Below, piece after piece: positions 1 through 7,461 of a DNA stretch of 11,567 nt. Source of the DNA: Pseudomonadota bacterium (GTDB lineage: Bacteria > Pseudomonadota > Alphaproteobacteria > Rhizobiales > Kaistiaceae); assembly GCA_023433185.1 (NCBI GenBank), contig JAEZEN010000305.1:1-11567 (forward strand), written 5' to 3'. The notes under the pieces were generated by a model. It worked only from the letters and a program-made list of their open reading frames with translations, searched no databases and had not been told where the DNA came from. Made by a program: the position numbers and the translations under genes. Numbering within the stretch: the first letter of the stretch is position 1; each line of letters starts with the position of its first letter.

Positions 1-626
1 GCCATGCCGGCCGCCATGAGCGCGATCTGGACGAGGGCGGAGCAGTCGAGGCCGATGCCGGTGCGCCCGCCCCACAGGTAGGGGGTGTTCAGGAAGCGCT
101 CGGCCACGGCGACGTAATCGGGCTCCGGAGCCGCGTCCAGGGGGGCGACGTGATGGGCGACGATTGCATGCGGCGTGCCGGCGAGGCGGCGGAAGCGCGT
201 GCCGCGCGTCTCGACCGCCTCGCCGAGGGCGAGCGCCGCGCCGAGCGACAGCGCTGCCACCGGCGGCAGCTTCATGTCCGGGGCGGGATAGACGAAGGTC
301 CGGACCGCCGTCACGCGGTGGGTCGGCGCCGGCAGCGGCTCGCCCAGCGCCTCGGCCCGGACATGGCCGACATAGCCGTCGGCCTCGTTCTGGCACCATG
401 CCCAGCCGTCATGCGTGTGGAAGACCCGGACGCTCTCGCCATGGAGCAGTTCGCTCGTGTAGGGCGCTGCCGCATCGGCGCTGCCGCGCATCGGTGCGGA
501 CGCGGCGCGGACACGGCGCATCTCGCCTTCGACGAAGCGCTCGGCGGTCACGCGGCCGCGCAGGCGGATGTCGGCGAGGGCAGGCGTGCAGGCGTTGACC
601 CGAGGGTCGGGTGAGGAGTCGGCCAT
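1..626 (-). CDS. NlpC/P60 (C40) family peptidase with SH3-like domains, 3' end beyond window
   Basis: Probable cell-wall endopeptidase that cleaves peptide bonds in peptidoglycan stems. The reading frame opens at an ATG (624-626) and stays open to the left edge, giving 208 residues; family members are usually about 280, so the last quarter is missing. Residues 36-95 and about 103-162 look like two bacterial SH3 domains: the first contains the 'DGWAWCQ' and 'DGYVGHV' strands, the second begins '[13 protein letters not shown]'. The NlpC/P60 domain starts near 170 with '[17 protein letters not shown]' and reaches the catalytic cysteine C195 in 'GLDCSALVQ'; the catalytic histidine lies outside the window. 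No signal peptide is visible, as in many alphaproteobacterial members. No convincing Shine-Dalgarno precedes the ATG. It is divergent from the alcohol dehydrogenase, separated by 122 bases. Family call is firm; substrate is inferred. Confidence 0.87.
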   Translation of the reverse strand, partial: MADSSPDPRVNACTPALADIRLRGRVTAERFVEGEMRRVRAASAPMRGSADAAAPYTSELLHGESVRVFHTHDGWAWCQNEADGYVGHVRAEALGEPLPAPTHRVTAVRTFVYPAPDMKLPPVAALSLGAALALGEAVETRGTRFRRLAGTPHAIVAHHVAPLDAAPEPDYVAVAERFLNTPYLWGGRTGIGLDCSALVQIALMAAGM

Positions 627-748
627 GGCGACGTTGTTGGCACGGCGCGGGTCCGTCCTCAAGATCGCAGCGTCTGGATCGCGGCGACCGAAAGGGGGTA
701 GGAAAGGCCGGGCGGAGCGCACCGCCGGCAGCCAGTTCGGGAGCAATC

Positions 749-1876
749 ATGGCGACCATCACCTACCTCACCACCATCGAGTTCGGCGTCGGGTCGGTGA
801 CCGGGCTTGCCGACCAGCTCTCCGCGCTCGGCGTGTCGCGGCCCCTCGTCGTCAGTGATCGCGGTCTCGAACGGACCGGCCTCGTCGACCGCATCACCGC
901 CATGTGTCCGGTCGGAACACGCGTCTTTCTCGACGTGCCGCCGAACCCGACGGAATCGGCCGCGCTCGCCGCGCTCGCCGTCTATGCCGAAGGGGCATGC
1001 GACGGCGTCGTTGCCGTCGGTGGCGGCTCGCCGATCGATCTCGCCAAGGGGGTGGCGCTGCTTGCCACCCATCCCGGGCCCCTCGAGACCTATGCCGCGA
1101 TCCTCGGCGGCATCGCCAGGGTCAGTGCCGCGGTCGCCCCGGTGATCGCCATCCCGACGACGGCCGGCACCGGCTCCGAGGTCGGCCGCGCGGCCCTGAT
1201 CACCCTCGACGATGGCCGGAAGCTCGGCTTCATCAGCCCGCACCTCATCCCGAAACGGGCGATCTGCGACCCGGAGCTGACCCTCGGCCTGCCGCCGGGG
1301 CTGACCGCCGCGACCGGCCTCGACGCGCTCTCGCACTGCATCGAGACGTTCCTGTCGCCGCGCTTCAACCCGCCGGCCGAGGCGATCGCCCTCGACGGCG
1401 CCGGGCGGATCTGGCGCGCCATCGTCCCAGCCTTCGAGGACGGCGGGGATCTCGCGGCGCGCACCGAGATGATGATGGGGGCGCTGGAGGGCGGCCTGAC
1501 CTTCCAGAAGGGGCTGGGGGCGGTGCATGCGCTGTCGCACGCGCTGGGCGGCCTCAAGGCGCCGAGCCTCCACCACGGCACGCTCAACGCCATCCTGCTG
1601 CCGCCGGTGCTCCGCTTCAATGCGCCCGCCGCGGGCGACAAGATGGACCGGCTCAGGGCGGCGATGGGCATCGGCGAAGGCGACGACCTGGCGGATGCGA
1701 TCGACGGCCTCAACCGGCGCCTCGGGATTCCGGCCGGCCTCGGAACGCTTGGCGTGCCGGAGGATGTCCTGCCCTGGGTCGTCGAGCGCGCGCTCCTCGA
1801 CCACAGCCATGCGACCAACCCCCGGGCCGCCAGTGCGGAGGATTACCGTTCCCTGCTCGATGCGGTGATGCTCTAG
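749..1876 (+). CDS. Iron-containing alcohol dehydrogenase (group III)
   Basis: NAD(P)-dependent, metal-dependent oxidoreductase of 375 residues that interconverts an alcohol and an aldehyde or ketone; a cytosolic enzyme. Visible motifs are the nucleotide-binding GGGSPID (91-97), the [10 protein letters not shown] segment (136-145), and the four metal ligands D192 and H196 (in LDALSHCIE), H260 ([12 protein letters not shown]) and H276 (HHGTLNA). The [10 protein letters not shown] form fits the general Fe-ADH family better than maleylacetate reductases. The ATG at 749 was chosen because GGGAG lies six bases before it and the family homology begins at once ([12 protein letters not shown]). A GTG at 611 would add 46 unrelated residues. 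The stop TAG coincides with the first palindromic repeat (see 1873). It appears monocistronic. The substrate cannot be read from sequence; 4-hydroxybutyrate or 1,3-propanediol-type dehydrogenases are relatives. Confidence 0.92.
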   Translation: MATITYLTTIEFGVGSVTGLADQLSALGVSRPLVVSDRGLERTGLVDRITAMCPVGTRVFLDVPPNPTESAALAALAVYAEGACDGVVAVGGGSPIDLAKGVALLATHPGPLETYAAILGGIARVSAAVAPVIAIPTTAGTGSEVGRAALITLDDGRKLGFISPHLIPKRAICDPELTLGLPPGLTAATGLDALSHCIETFLSPRFNPPAEAIALDGAGRIWRAIVPAFEDGGDLAARTEMMMGALEGGLTFQKGLGAVHALSHALGGLKAPSLHHGTLNAILLPPVLRFNAPAAGDKMDRLRAAMGIGEGDDLADAIDGLNRRLGIPAGLGTLGVPEDVLPWVVERALLDHSHATNPRAASAEDYRSLLDAVML

Positions 1877-1945
1877 TGGTCCGACTCCGACATTCGCTGC
1901 CCCTCGCATCCAGGTTCGGAGCGAATGTCGGGTCACCGAGGCCGC
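1873..1945. repeat. CTAG-ended palindromic repeat, copy 1 (right arm decayed)
   Basis: The left arm reads CTAGTGGTCC (1873-1882), then G, then the inner arm to 1898. A perfect 12-bp stem pairs 1887-1898 (CCGACATTCGCT) with 1920-1931 around a 21-base loop. The left 10-base terminus is identical to that of copy 4 at 7883. Beyond 1931 the right arm no longer matches, so the right boundary is approximate. The first four bases contain the TAG stop of the alcohol dehydrogenase. In RNA it would form a hairpin immediately after that stop and may act as a 3' end or stabilising structure. Confidence 0.75.
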
Positions 1946-1961
1946 CGGCAACCGTTTGTTT

Positions 1962-2040
1962 CCAGTGGAGCTTTTGAACCCGACACTTGAATGCGAGCCT
2001 TGCATCTGGCGGGACTCAGGTGTCAAGTTCGGTCCACCAG
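1962..2040. repeat. Palindromic repeat, copy 2 (diverged)
   Basis: Same architecture as copies 3 and 4. The outer arm CCAGTGGAGC (1962-1971) is followed by TTTTG, then inner arm 1977-1990 (AACCCGACACTTGA). A 25-base loop (1991-2015) comes next, then right inner arm 2016-2029, a single C, and outer arm GGTCCACCAG (2031-2040). Pairing is imperfect (about 11 of 14 inner, 7 of 10 outer), so this is an older copy. The TTTTG on the left against one C on the right makes a bulge at the same stem position as in copies 3 and 4. It lies 59 bases upstream of the GGDEF-EAL start. Confidence 0.6.
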
Positions 2041-2099
2041 TGGATCGGTTCTGACATCGGACGGCGGATCTTTCAGGGGCGGCGACAATCAGCGCGATT

Positions 2100-4319
2100 T
2101 TGGACGATCACGACCTTTCGCTGCGGATCGTCGCGCTGCTCGTCATCGCGTTCGCGGGACTGGTGATCATCCTCGCCCAGCGCCATCTCACCGTGAAGCG
2201 GCTGAGGGAGTCCGAGAAGGCGTTCCGCGACCTCTATGACAACATCGGCGAAGGCGTCTTCCGCTCGACCCTCGACGGCCGGATGATCAGCGCCAATCCC
2301 TACCTGGTGCGGCTGAACGGCTTCGACAGTGAGGCCGAGATGCTCGGCGAGGTCACCGATATCGGCGGCCAGTGGTATGTCGATCCGAACCGCCGGGCGG
2401 AGATCCACGCGCGCCTCCTCGCCGAAGGCCATGTCAGCGGCCTCGTCTCCGAGGTGTACCGCTACAGGACCCGGGAGCGGATATGGGTGGAGGAGAATGT
2501 CCATCTCGTCCGCGATCCGCACAGCGGCCAGCCCCTCCACTACGACGGCACGGTTCGCGAGGTCACCGAAGCGGTGCGGCGGCTCGAGCTCCAGCGGCGC
2601 TACGAGCAGATCGCCGGGGCGATCTCCGGCTGCATCTACCAGCACCGCATGCGCCCCGACGGACACAGCTCGCTGCCCTATGCCAGCCCCGGCATCACGC
2701 CCCTGCTCGGCGTGACGCCGGAGGACATGGCGCGCGACAGCTCGCCGATCGCCGACGTGGTCCACCGCGAGGATCTGGGCCGGGTCATCAAGAGCCTGCT
2801 CTATTCCCGCGACACGCTGACCAAGTGGCAATGCGAATATCGCGCGGTGGTGCCGGGACAGCCGGAGCGCTGGCTTCTCGTCCACGCCTTCCCCGAGCGC
2901 GAGGCCGACGGCTCGACCCTGTGGCACGGCTTCATCAGCGACGTGACCGAGAGGAAGCGCTCGGAGGCGCGCATTCACGCGCTCGCCTACTACGACGACC
3001 TGACCGGACTGCCGAACCGCACCCGCATCCTCGAGGTGCTGCGCGAGTCCCAGGACGATGTCCTCCTCCGCAGCCGCTGGAACGCCCTCCTTTTCGTCGA
3101 TCTCGACCATTTCAAGCTGCTCAACGACAGCAAGGGGCACCTCGCCGGCGATGCGCTCCTCAAGGAGGTCGCAGCGCGGCTGCAACGCTACGATGACCGC
3201 GCCACGCTGATCGGACGCTATGGCGGCGACGAGTTCGTCATCCTCCTCCAGTATCTCGGCAAGCACCGCGACGCGGCCGAGGCGAAGGTCATGGCGCTTG
3301 CCACCGCGGTCGCGGAGGATCTGACGAAGCCGTTCGTCGTCGACGAGTGGCGGTTCGAGACGACGGCGAGCATCGGCGTCTCCTTCTTTGCCGGCGAGAT
3401 GCACGACCTCGACGCGATCCTCAAGCAGGCCGACCTCGCGATGTACGAGGCGAAGGCCGCCGGCGGCGGCCGCATCCGCTTCTTCAAGCCGGAGATGCAG
3501 GAGGAACTCGATGAGCGGATGACGCTTCGCCGCGAGCTCAGGGAGGCCTTGGCCGGCAACGAACTAACCCTGGTCTATCAGCCGCAGCTGGACGACGCCT
3601 GGCACTGCGTCGGTGCCGAGGCCCTGATCCGCTGGCAACACCCGGTGCGAGGCGAGCTTCGGCCGCACGTCTTCCTGCCCCTCGTCGAGCCGTCCGGGCT
3701 CGGAGCGACGGTGGATGCCTATGTGCTGAAAACCGCCTGCGGCATGCTCAAGAGCTGGCAGGAAACGCCGACGACACGCGGCCTCTGCATGTCGGTCAAC
3801 ATCACCGCGAGCCAGCTCGGCCGGCCGGGATTCATCGGGCTCGTAGCCGAAACGGTCCGCGAGGCGGCGATCGATCCCGCGCTTCTCATGCTCGAACTGA
3901 CCGAGCAGGTCATGCTCGAGGATGTCGCCGCGGTGGGCGCGGCGATGGCGCGGCTCAAGGAGATGGGCGTGAAGCTCGCCCTCGACGATTTCGGCACCGG
4001 GTTCTCGTCGCTGTCCCACCTTCGCCAGCTGCCGCTCGACGCCCTCAAGATCGACCGCTCGTTTGTCCGCGACATCGATACCAGTCCCGGGGACCGGGCG
4101 ATCGTCGGCACGGTCCTGGGCTTCGCCAGGGCCCTGAACCTCAGCGTCATCGCGGAAGGCGTCGAGACGCCGTCCAGTCTCGCGGTGTTGCAGGCGCTCG
4201 GCTGCCGGGCTTTCCAGGGCTACCTTTTCGCCCGGCCGATGCCCGGCGATGCCTTCCTCGCCTTCGCGGCGCTCGACCCCGACGCACGGCGGACGGCTGC
4301 AGGCGTTCCGCCCGCCTGA
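2100..4319 (+). CDS. Membrane-anchored PAS-PAS-GGDEF-EAL protein (diguanylate cyclase/phosphodiesterase)
   Basis: Predicted to make and/or degrade the second messenger cyclic di-GMP at the inner membrane; 739 residues. One transmembrane helix (about 8-27) is followed by PAS domain 1 (about 40-160), PAS domain 2 with its PAC segment ending DVTERKRSE (about 165-289), GGDEF (about 296-465) and EAL (about 475-725). The cyclase signature is intact: DDLTGLPNR (299-307) and GGDEF (375-379). The inhibitory RxxD site is absent; the equivalent residues are D366-R-A-T369. EAL residues are also intact: EAL (507-509), N567, E599/E602, DDFGTG (629-634), K650, E686 and Q706. Both activities are therefore possible. 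The start is a TTG with a poorly spaced AGGGG about 20 bases upstream; no in-frame ATG or GTG lies between the TGA at 2052 and this TTG. The next candidate, a GTG at 2163, would cut the membrane helix. PAS ligands are unknown. Confidence 0.92.
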   Translation: MDDHDLSLRIVALLVIAFAGLVIILAQRHLTVKRLRESEKAFRDLYDNIGEGVFRSTLDGRMISANPYLVRLNGFDSEAEMLGEVTDIGGQWYVDPNRRAEIHARLLAEGHVSGLVSEVYRYRTRERIWVEENVHLVRDPHSGQPLHYDGTVREVTEAVRRLELQRRYEQIAGAISGCIYQHRMRPDGHSSLPYASPGITPLLGVTPEDMARDSSPIADVVHREDLGRVIKSLLYSRDTLTKWQCEYRAVVPGQPERWLLVHAFPEREADGSTLWHGFISDVTERKRSEARIHALAYYDDLTGLPNRTRILEVLRESQDDVLLRSRWNALLFVDLDHFKLLNDSKGHLAGDALLKEVAARLQRYDDRATLIGRYGGDEFVILLQYLGKHRDAAEAKVMALATAVAEDLTKPFVVDEWRFETTASIGVSFFAGEMHDLDAILKQADLAMYEAKAAGGGRIRFFKPEMQEELDERMTLRRELREALAGNELTLVYQPQLDDAWHCVGAEALIRWQHPVRGELRPHVFLPLVEPSGLGATVDAYVLKTACGMLKSWQETPTTRGLCMSVNITASQLGRPGFIGLVAETVREAAIDPALLMLELTEQVMLEDVAAVGAAMARLKEMGVKLALDDFGTGFSSLSHLRQLPLDALKIDRSFVRDIDTSPGDRAIVGTVLGFARALNLSVIAEGVETPSSLAVLQALGCRAFQGYLFARPMPGDAFLAFAALDPDARRTAAGVPPA

Positions 4320-4326
4320 GCCGCGC

Positions 4327-4512
4327 CTATCGGCGGTAGGGATAGCGTCCGGCGAAGTCCGGCCGGAACTTGCCGAGATCGAACCCGAGGGTCTCGAGTT
4401 CGACGAAGACGGTGCTGACCGTGTCTACCGCCGAGGGCGGTGCGGTGGCGGCCGGCGCCGAAGGTCCGGCGGCGAGGACGACGAGGCATGCCGCACCCAG
4501 GATCGACTTCAT
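4327..4512 (-). CDS. Small exported protein of unknown function (61 aa)
   Basis: I do not recognise this family. The protein has a clear signal peptide: basic MKS start, hydrophobic LGAACLVVLAA, then small residues with likely cleavage near residues 18-22. That leaves a mature chain of about 40 residues ending in an aromatic and basic tail (FDLGKFRPDFAGRYPYRR). The early cysteine (C9) does not sit in a proper lipobox. The ATG at 4510-4512 was chosen because GGAGGG lies seven bases before it; an upstream ATG would give a 29-residue non-signal extension. It converges on the GGDEF-EAL gene, with seven bases between stop codons, and is divergent from the short-chain dehydrogenase. Good ribosome site plus signal peptide make it a likely real gene. 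Confidence 0.65.
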   Translation of the reverse strand: MKSILGAACLVVLAAGPSAPAATAPPSAVDTVSTVFVELETLGFDLGKFRPDFAGRYPYRR

Positions 4513-4603
4513 GACTTCACCCTCCCGCGGACCATCGAGGCGATGGGCCGATTTCGGCAGAGTGGCCGACGGGCGATGAATGGCGGCGGTGCCGGACATT
4601 CAC

Positions 4604-4620
4604 GGGCGGTTCAACCGCCC
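4604..4620. promoter_or_regulatory. 17-bp perfect inverted repeat in a divergent intergenic region
   Basis: GGGCGGTT (4604-4611), one central C, then AACCGCCC (4613-4620). It sits between the starts of the 61-residue exported protein (minus) and the short-chain dehydrogenase (plus), 18 bases before the dehydrogenase's putative -35. Position and perfect symmetry suggest a dimeric-regulator operator. As RNA it could also fold as a GC-rich 6-bp hairpin with loop TTCAA, but no T-run follows. Confidence 0.4.
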
Positions 4621-4637
4621 TTGCCGCCACGCGGCAT

Positions 4638-4666
4638 GTGACGGGCGCTGGCGCTTTCGCTATGGT
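4638..4666 (+). promoter_or_regulatory. Putative sigma-70-type promoter of the short-chain dehydrogenase
   Basis: GTGACG (4638-4643), 17-base spacer, TATGGT (4661-4666). Each hexamer matches four of six consensus bases and the spacer is optimal. Transcription would start near 4673, giving a leader of about 30 bases that contains the GAGGA ribosome site. Predicted by eye only. Confidence 0.42.
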
Positions 4667-4703
4667 CGCCGCCTTTTCCCGCCCAACCGATCCGAGGACC
4701 GCC

Positions 4704-5555
4704 ATGACCCACCATCCCGCCATCGCCGCCGGAGCCGCCGCCGTGATCACCGGCGGGGCGAGCGGCATCGGCCTCGCCGCGGCGCGGCGCTTCGCCGGGC
4801 TCGGCATGAACGTGGTGCTCGCCGACCTCGACCCCGCGGCCCTTGAGGCCGCCGCCGCCGCGATCGCTGCCGTTGCGCCGGCGTCGCGGGTGGTGACGGT
4901 CGCCTGCGACGTGAGCCGCATCGACGAGGTGCAGGCGCTGAAGGCCCGCGCCTACGACGCCTTCGGCGGGGTCGCGGTTCTGATGAACAACGCCGGCACC
5001 GCGCCGGGCGGCGGGCCCTTCGACCACTACGAGCGCTGGCAGCGCGTGCTCGGCGTGAACCTCTGGGGCGTCATCAACGGCGTCCATGCCTTCGCCGAGG
5101 CGATGATCGCCGAGGGCCGCCCGGCGATGATCGTCAATACCGGCTCGAAGCAGGGCATCACCTGCCCGCCGGGCGATACCGCCTACAACGTTTCGAAGGC
5201 GGGCGTGAAGGTCGTCACCGAGGGCCTCCAGCATACGCTCCGCAACATCCCGGGCTGCCAGGTGAGCGCCCACCTCCTGGTGCCGGGCTGGACCCATACC
5301 AGGATGACCGAGAAGACGCCGGGCGAGGCGATGCCGGCCGGCGCCTGGACGCCCGACCAGGTGGTCGACGTGATGCTCGAGCGCACCGGCCGCGGTGACT
5401 TCTACATCATCTGCCCCGACAACGACGTCGACTGGCAGACCGACCGCAAGCGCATCCAGTGGGGCGCGGGGGACATCACCGAGAACCGCCCGCCGCTGTC
5501 ACGCTGGCACCCCGATTGCGGCGTGGCCTTCAAGGCATTCCGCGCGACGGAATAG
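4704..5555 (+). CDS. Short-chain dehydrogenase/reductase (SDR), NAD(P)-dependent
   Basis: Classical SDR oxidoreductase of 283 residues acting on a hydroxyl or carbonyl substrate; cytosolic. The Rossmann fold shows TGGASGIG (16-23), D41 at the end of strand 2 (suggesting NAD rather than NADP), and NNAG (95-98). The catalytic tetrad is N119, S148 (NTGSKQG), Y161 and K165 (YNVSK). The C-terminal region (about 230-283) is longer than in minimal 250-residue SDRs and includes 'DFYIICPDNDVDW' and 'RWHPDCGVAF', which may shape the substrate pocket or oligomer. The ATG at 4704 has GAGGA five bases upstream; an upstream GTG at 4638 overlaps the predicted promoter and would add 22 residues. It converges with the homocysteine methyltransferase 50 bases downstream. 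The substrate cannot be deduced. Confidence 0.92.
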   Translation: MTHHPAIAAGAAAVITGGASGIGLAAARRFAGLGMNVVLADLDPAALEAAAAAIAAVAPASRVVTVACDVSRIDEVQALKARAYDAFGGVAVLMNNAGTAPGGGPFDHYERWQRVLGVNLWGVINGVHAFAEAMIAEGRPAMIVNTGSKQGITCPPGDTAYNVSKAGVKVVTEGLQHTLRNIPGCQVSAHLLVPGWTHTRMTEKTPGEAMPAGAWTPDQVVDVMLERTGRGDFYIICPDNDVDWQTDRKRIQWGAGDITENRPPLSRWHPDCGVAFKAFRATE

Positions 5556-5575
5556 CCCCGCGACCCGGCGGCGAC

Positions 5576-5594
5576 CGGCGCCGTGGCGGCGCCG
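5576..5594. terminator. GC hairpin between convergent genes, possible bidirectional terminator
   Basis: CGGCGCC (5576-5582) pairs with GGCGCCG (5588-5594) around a five-base loop. It occupies the 50-base gap between the stop codons of the dehydrogenase (plus) and the homocysteine methyltransferase (minus). No T-run follows on either strand, so intrinsic termination is only a possibility. Confidence 0.3.
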
Positions 5595-5605
5595 ACCGGC
5601 CGTCG

Positions 5606-6556
5606 TCAGTGGACCGCCGCACAGGCAAGGCAGATCGCCCCGACGTGGCGGTGGTCGGTGCCGCAGCAGCCGCCGAACACGGTGAGCCGGCCATGGCGGC
5701 GGCGCAGTTCCGCGACCCTCTCGCCGAGGTCGGCGGGATCGCCGTCGTCGAGTTCGGTCGCCGCGTCGAGCTCGGCATGGCTCAACGCGGAGGCGTTGGG
5801 CCGCATCCCGCCGAGCCGGTCGATCCACGCGCCGCCTTCGGCGAGCACGCCGGCGAAATGCGTCGGGTGGGCGCAATTGAGCATGTAGTAGGCGGGCGCG
5901 CCCTCCGAGGCCGCGTCGATCGCAGCGATCGCTTCGCCGAGCGGCTGGCCGGTGGCGAGCCGGCCATCGGTCTCGACCGTGAGGGCGATGACGACTGGCA
6001 CCTCTGCGTCCGCGGCGGCGCGGGCGATGCCGGCGCCTTCCTCGGCATAGTTTATCGTCATCGCCGTCACGAGGTCGACGCCGGCGCCGCGGAAGGCCCG
6101 CACCTGGGGCGCGTGGTAGGCCTCCGCCTCGGCAACGGTCATCATCCGGTCGGGCCGGTAGCCGTCGCCGCGCGGGCCGATGTTGCCGCTGACCGGCATG
6201 GGCGACCACGGCGTCTCGTGCGCCTTCCGGAGCTGCCGCATCATCGCGACGGCGTCACGATTGATGCGGTCGAGGTCTTCGCCCCCGTAGCCGAGCGTTG
6301 CGCCCCAGTCGGGGTTGGCCCGCCAGGTCGGCGTCTCGAGGATGAAGCCGAGGCGGTGGCCGGCGGCGAGTTCGAGATAGGGCCGGTAATAGTCGCGGAG
6401 CGCGTCGCGCCCAGCCTCGCTGTCGAGAAGCGGGAAGGAGGCGAAGGCGGGCAGGTCGAGGCCGTTGTGGTAGATCAGCGTCGTCTCCATGCCGCCATCG
6501 GAGATGAAGATGCGGTCGCCGTCGGTCTGGGGGAGCTGGGTGCGGTAGGGTGCCAT
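5606..6556 (-). CDS. Homocysteine S-methyltransferase family protein
   Basis: Zinc-dependent methyltransferase of 316 residues, cytosolic, likely making methionine from homocysteine with a small methyl donor such as S-methylmethionine or a betaine. The family TIM-barrel signatures are present: SDGGMETTL near the N terminus (19-27), SGNIGPRGDGY (123-133), MLNCAHP with zinc ligand C228, and GGCCGTDHRH with zinc ligands C297 and C298. The length fits the stand-alone domain (MHT1/MmuM type), without cobalamin domains of MetH. The ATG at 6554-6556 follows GGAGG eight bases upstream. Divergent from the TetR gene with 192 bases between starts. A weak promoter candidate on the minus strand is TTGACC (6686-6691), 17 bases, CCCATT. 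The exact methyl donor is not readable from sequence. Confidence 0.9.
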   Translation of the reverse strand: MAPYRTQLPQTDGDRIFISDGGMETTLIYHNGLDLPAFASFPLLDSEAGRDALRDYYRPYLELAAGHRLGFILETPTWRANPDWGATLGYGGEDLDRINRDAVAMMRQLRKAHETPWSPMPVSGNIGPRGDGYRPDRMMTVAEAEAYHAPQVRAFRGAGVDLVTAMTINYAEEGAGIARAAADAEVPVVIALTVETDGRLATGQPLGEAIAAIDAASEGAPAYYMLNCAHPTHFAGVLAEGGAWIDRLGGMRPNASALSHAELDAATELDDGDPADLGERVAELRRRHGRLTVFGGCCGTDHRHVGAICLACAAVH

Positions 6557-6699
6557 GACTCGGCCTCCATCGGGGTTCGTGTTCGTGAGGAGGGAGATAG
6601 GCGGTGAAGTGCCCCGCGGGATAGGAAGCGTGCGGTACACCCTGCGGGCATTGCATTTGTCGAATGGGATCAGAGCCTTGCGGGCGGTCAATCCCGGCC

Positions 6700-6715
6700 T
6701 GTGATCCGCGTCACA
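6700..6715. promoter_or_regulatory. CRP/FNR-family-type operator, TGTGA-N6-TCACA
   Basis: TGTGATCCGCGTCACA is a perfect match to the half-sites of the CRP consensus; one further base pair (C6699/G6716) extends the symmetry. The centre is 6707.5, in the divergent region of the homocysteine methyltransferase and tetR. It is exactly 41.5 bases before the tetR ATG and 16 bases from the putative minus-strand TTGACC. A CRP-like regulator is inferred; a TetR-type operator is the main alternative. Confidence 0.55.
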
Positions 6716-6736
6716 GCCCCCTTTCCGGACCCTTGG

Positions 6737-6742
6737 TACGGT
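6737..6742 (+). promoter_or_regulatory. Possible -10 element of a leaderless tetR transcript
   Basis: TACGGT lies six bases before the tetR ATG at 6749. If the A of the ATG is +1, this hexamer falls exactly at -12 to -7 and the TGTGA-N6-TCACA site at -41.5. No Shine-Dalgarno is present before the ATG, in keeping with a leaderless mRNA. Weak sequence match; the support is positional. Confidence 0.35.
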
Positions 6743-6748
6743 TCCGCC

Positions 6749-7408
6749 ATGCTCGACATGCCGATCCGCAAGGGGCGCGCGACCCGCGACAGGCTCCTCG
6801 ACCTCGCCGAGGCGGCGGTCCTCGCCAAGGGATTTGCTGCGACCTCGATCGACGAGCTGATCGCCGCCGGCGGCATCACCAAGAGCGGTTTCTTCTATCA
6901 TTTCAAGGATAAGGCGGAACTCGCCAAGGCGCTGATCCTGCGTTACCTGGAGCGCGACAGCGAACTGCTCGACAATCTCTTCCAGCGCGGCGACGAGCTG
7001 CACGACGATCCGCTCCACGGCTTCCTCGTCGGCCTCAGGCTCTTCGCCGAGATGATGGCGAACCTGCCGAAGGCGCATCCGGGCTGCCTCGCCGCCTCCT
7101 TCGCCTACCAGGACCAGATCTTCAACCGCGAGGTCCGCGACCTCAACGCCTCAGGCCTGCTCGCCTGGCGGCGCCGGTTCCATGAACGGTTCCTGCTCAT
7201 CGCCGAACGCTATCCGCCCCGCCCGGAGATCGACCTCGAAGCGCTCGCCGACATGGCGGCGTCGATGGTCGAAGGCGGCATGATCGTGGGGCGGGCGCTC
7301 CGCGACGCGACGATCCTGCCCCGCCAGGTGATGCTCTACCGCGACTATGTGCGGAGCGTTTTCCTGCCCGCCGCCGCGCTGCCCGGGGAGATGCGGGCGG
7401 CGGCCTGA
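6749..7408 (+). CDS. TetR/AcrR family transcriptional regulator
   Basis: Dimeric DNA-binding regulator of 219 residues. The N-terminal TetR domain spans about 8-68: helix 1 (RDRLLDLAEAAVLAKGFAATS), the helix-turn-helix (IDELIAAGGITKSGFFYHFKDKAEL, about 34-58) with the diagnostic F-YHF-K, then helix 4. The ligand and dimer domain (about 70-219) includes the 'PGCLAASFAYQ' and 'ADMAASMVEGGMIVGRAL' segments usual for YcdC/TetR_C-type regulators. The ATG at 6749 is taken; a second ATG at 6758 gives the same domain. Neither has a Shine-Dalgarno. It is divergent from the homocysteine methyltransferase, the standard arrangement for a local repressor, so that gene is its likely target, possibly along with itself. 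The ligand is unknown. Confidence 0.9.
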   Translation: MLDMPIRKGRATRDRLLDLAEAAVLAKGFAATSIDELIAAGGITKSGFFYHFKDKAELAKALILRYLERDSELLDNLFQRGDELHDDPLHGFLVGLRLFAEMMANLPKAHPGCLAASFAYQDQIFNREVRDLNASGLLAWRRRFHERFLLIAERYPPRPEIDLEALADMAASMVEGGMIVGRALRDATILPRQVMLYRDYVRSVFLPAAALPGEMRAAA

Positions 7409-7461
7409 ACGCCGCCGGTCGCCTTCGGTCCCCGAACGGACGCGGGTGTCGCGCCCGTGCC

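Noticed and set aside
150..614. Plus-strand open frame over the left edge
   Set aside because: The minus-strand frame encodes a clear NlpC/P60 protein with the DCSALVQ active-site motif.
611..748. N-terminal extension of the alcohol dehydrogenase from a GTG at 611
   Set aside because: Arg-rich and unlike the family, overlaps the divergent NlpC/P60 start; the ATG at 749 has a proper GGGAG site.
659..2026. 455-codon open frame on the minus strand opposite the alcohol dehydrogenase
   Set aside because: Low-complexity Arg/Gly/Glu-rich translation with no domain; an antisense shadow of a high-GC gene.
1877..2099. A missed small gene between the dehydrogenase and the GGDEF-EAL gene
   Set aside because: The region is occupied by repeat copies 1 and 2; short frames there have no ribosome site or protein-like composition.
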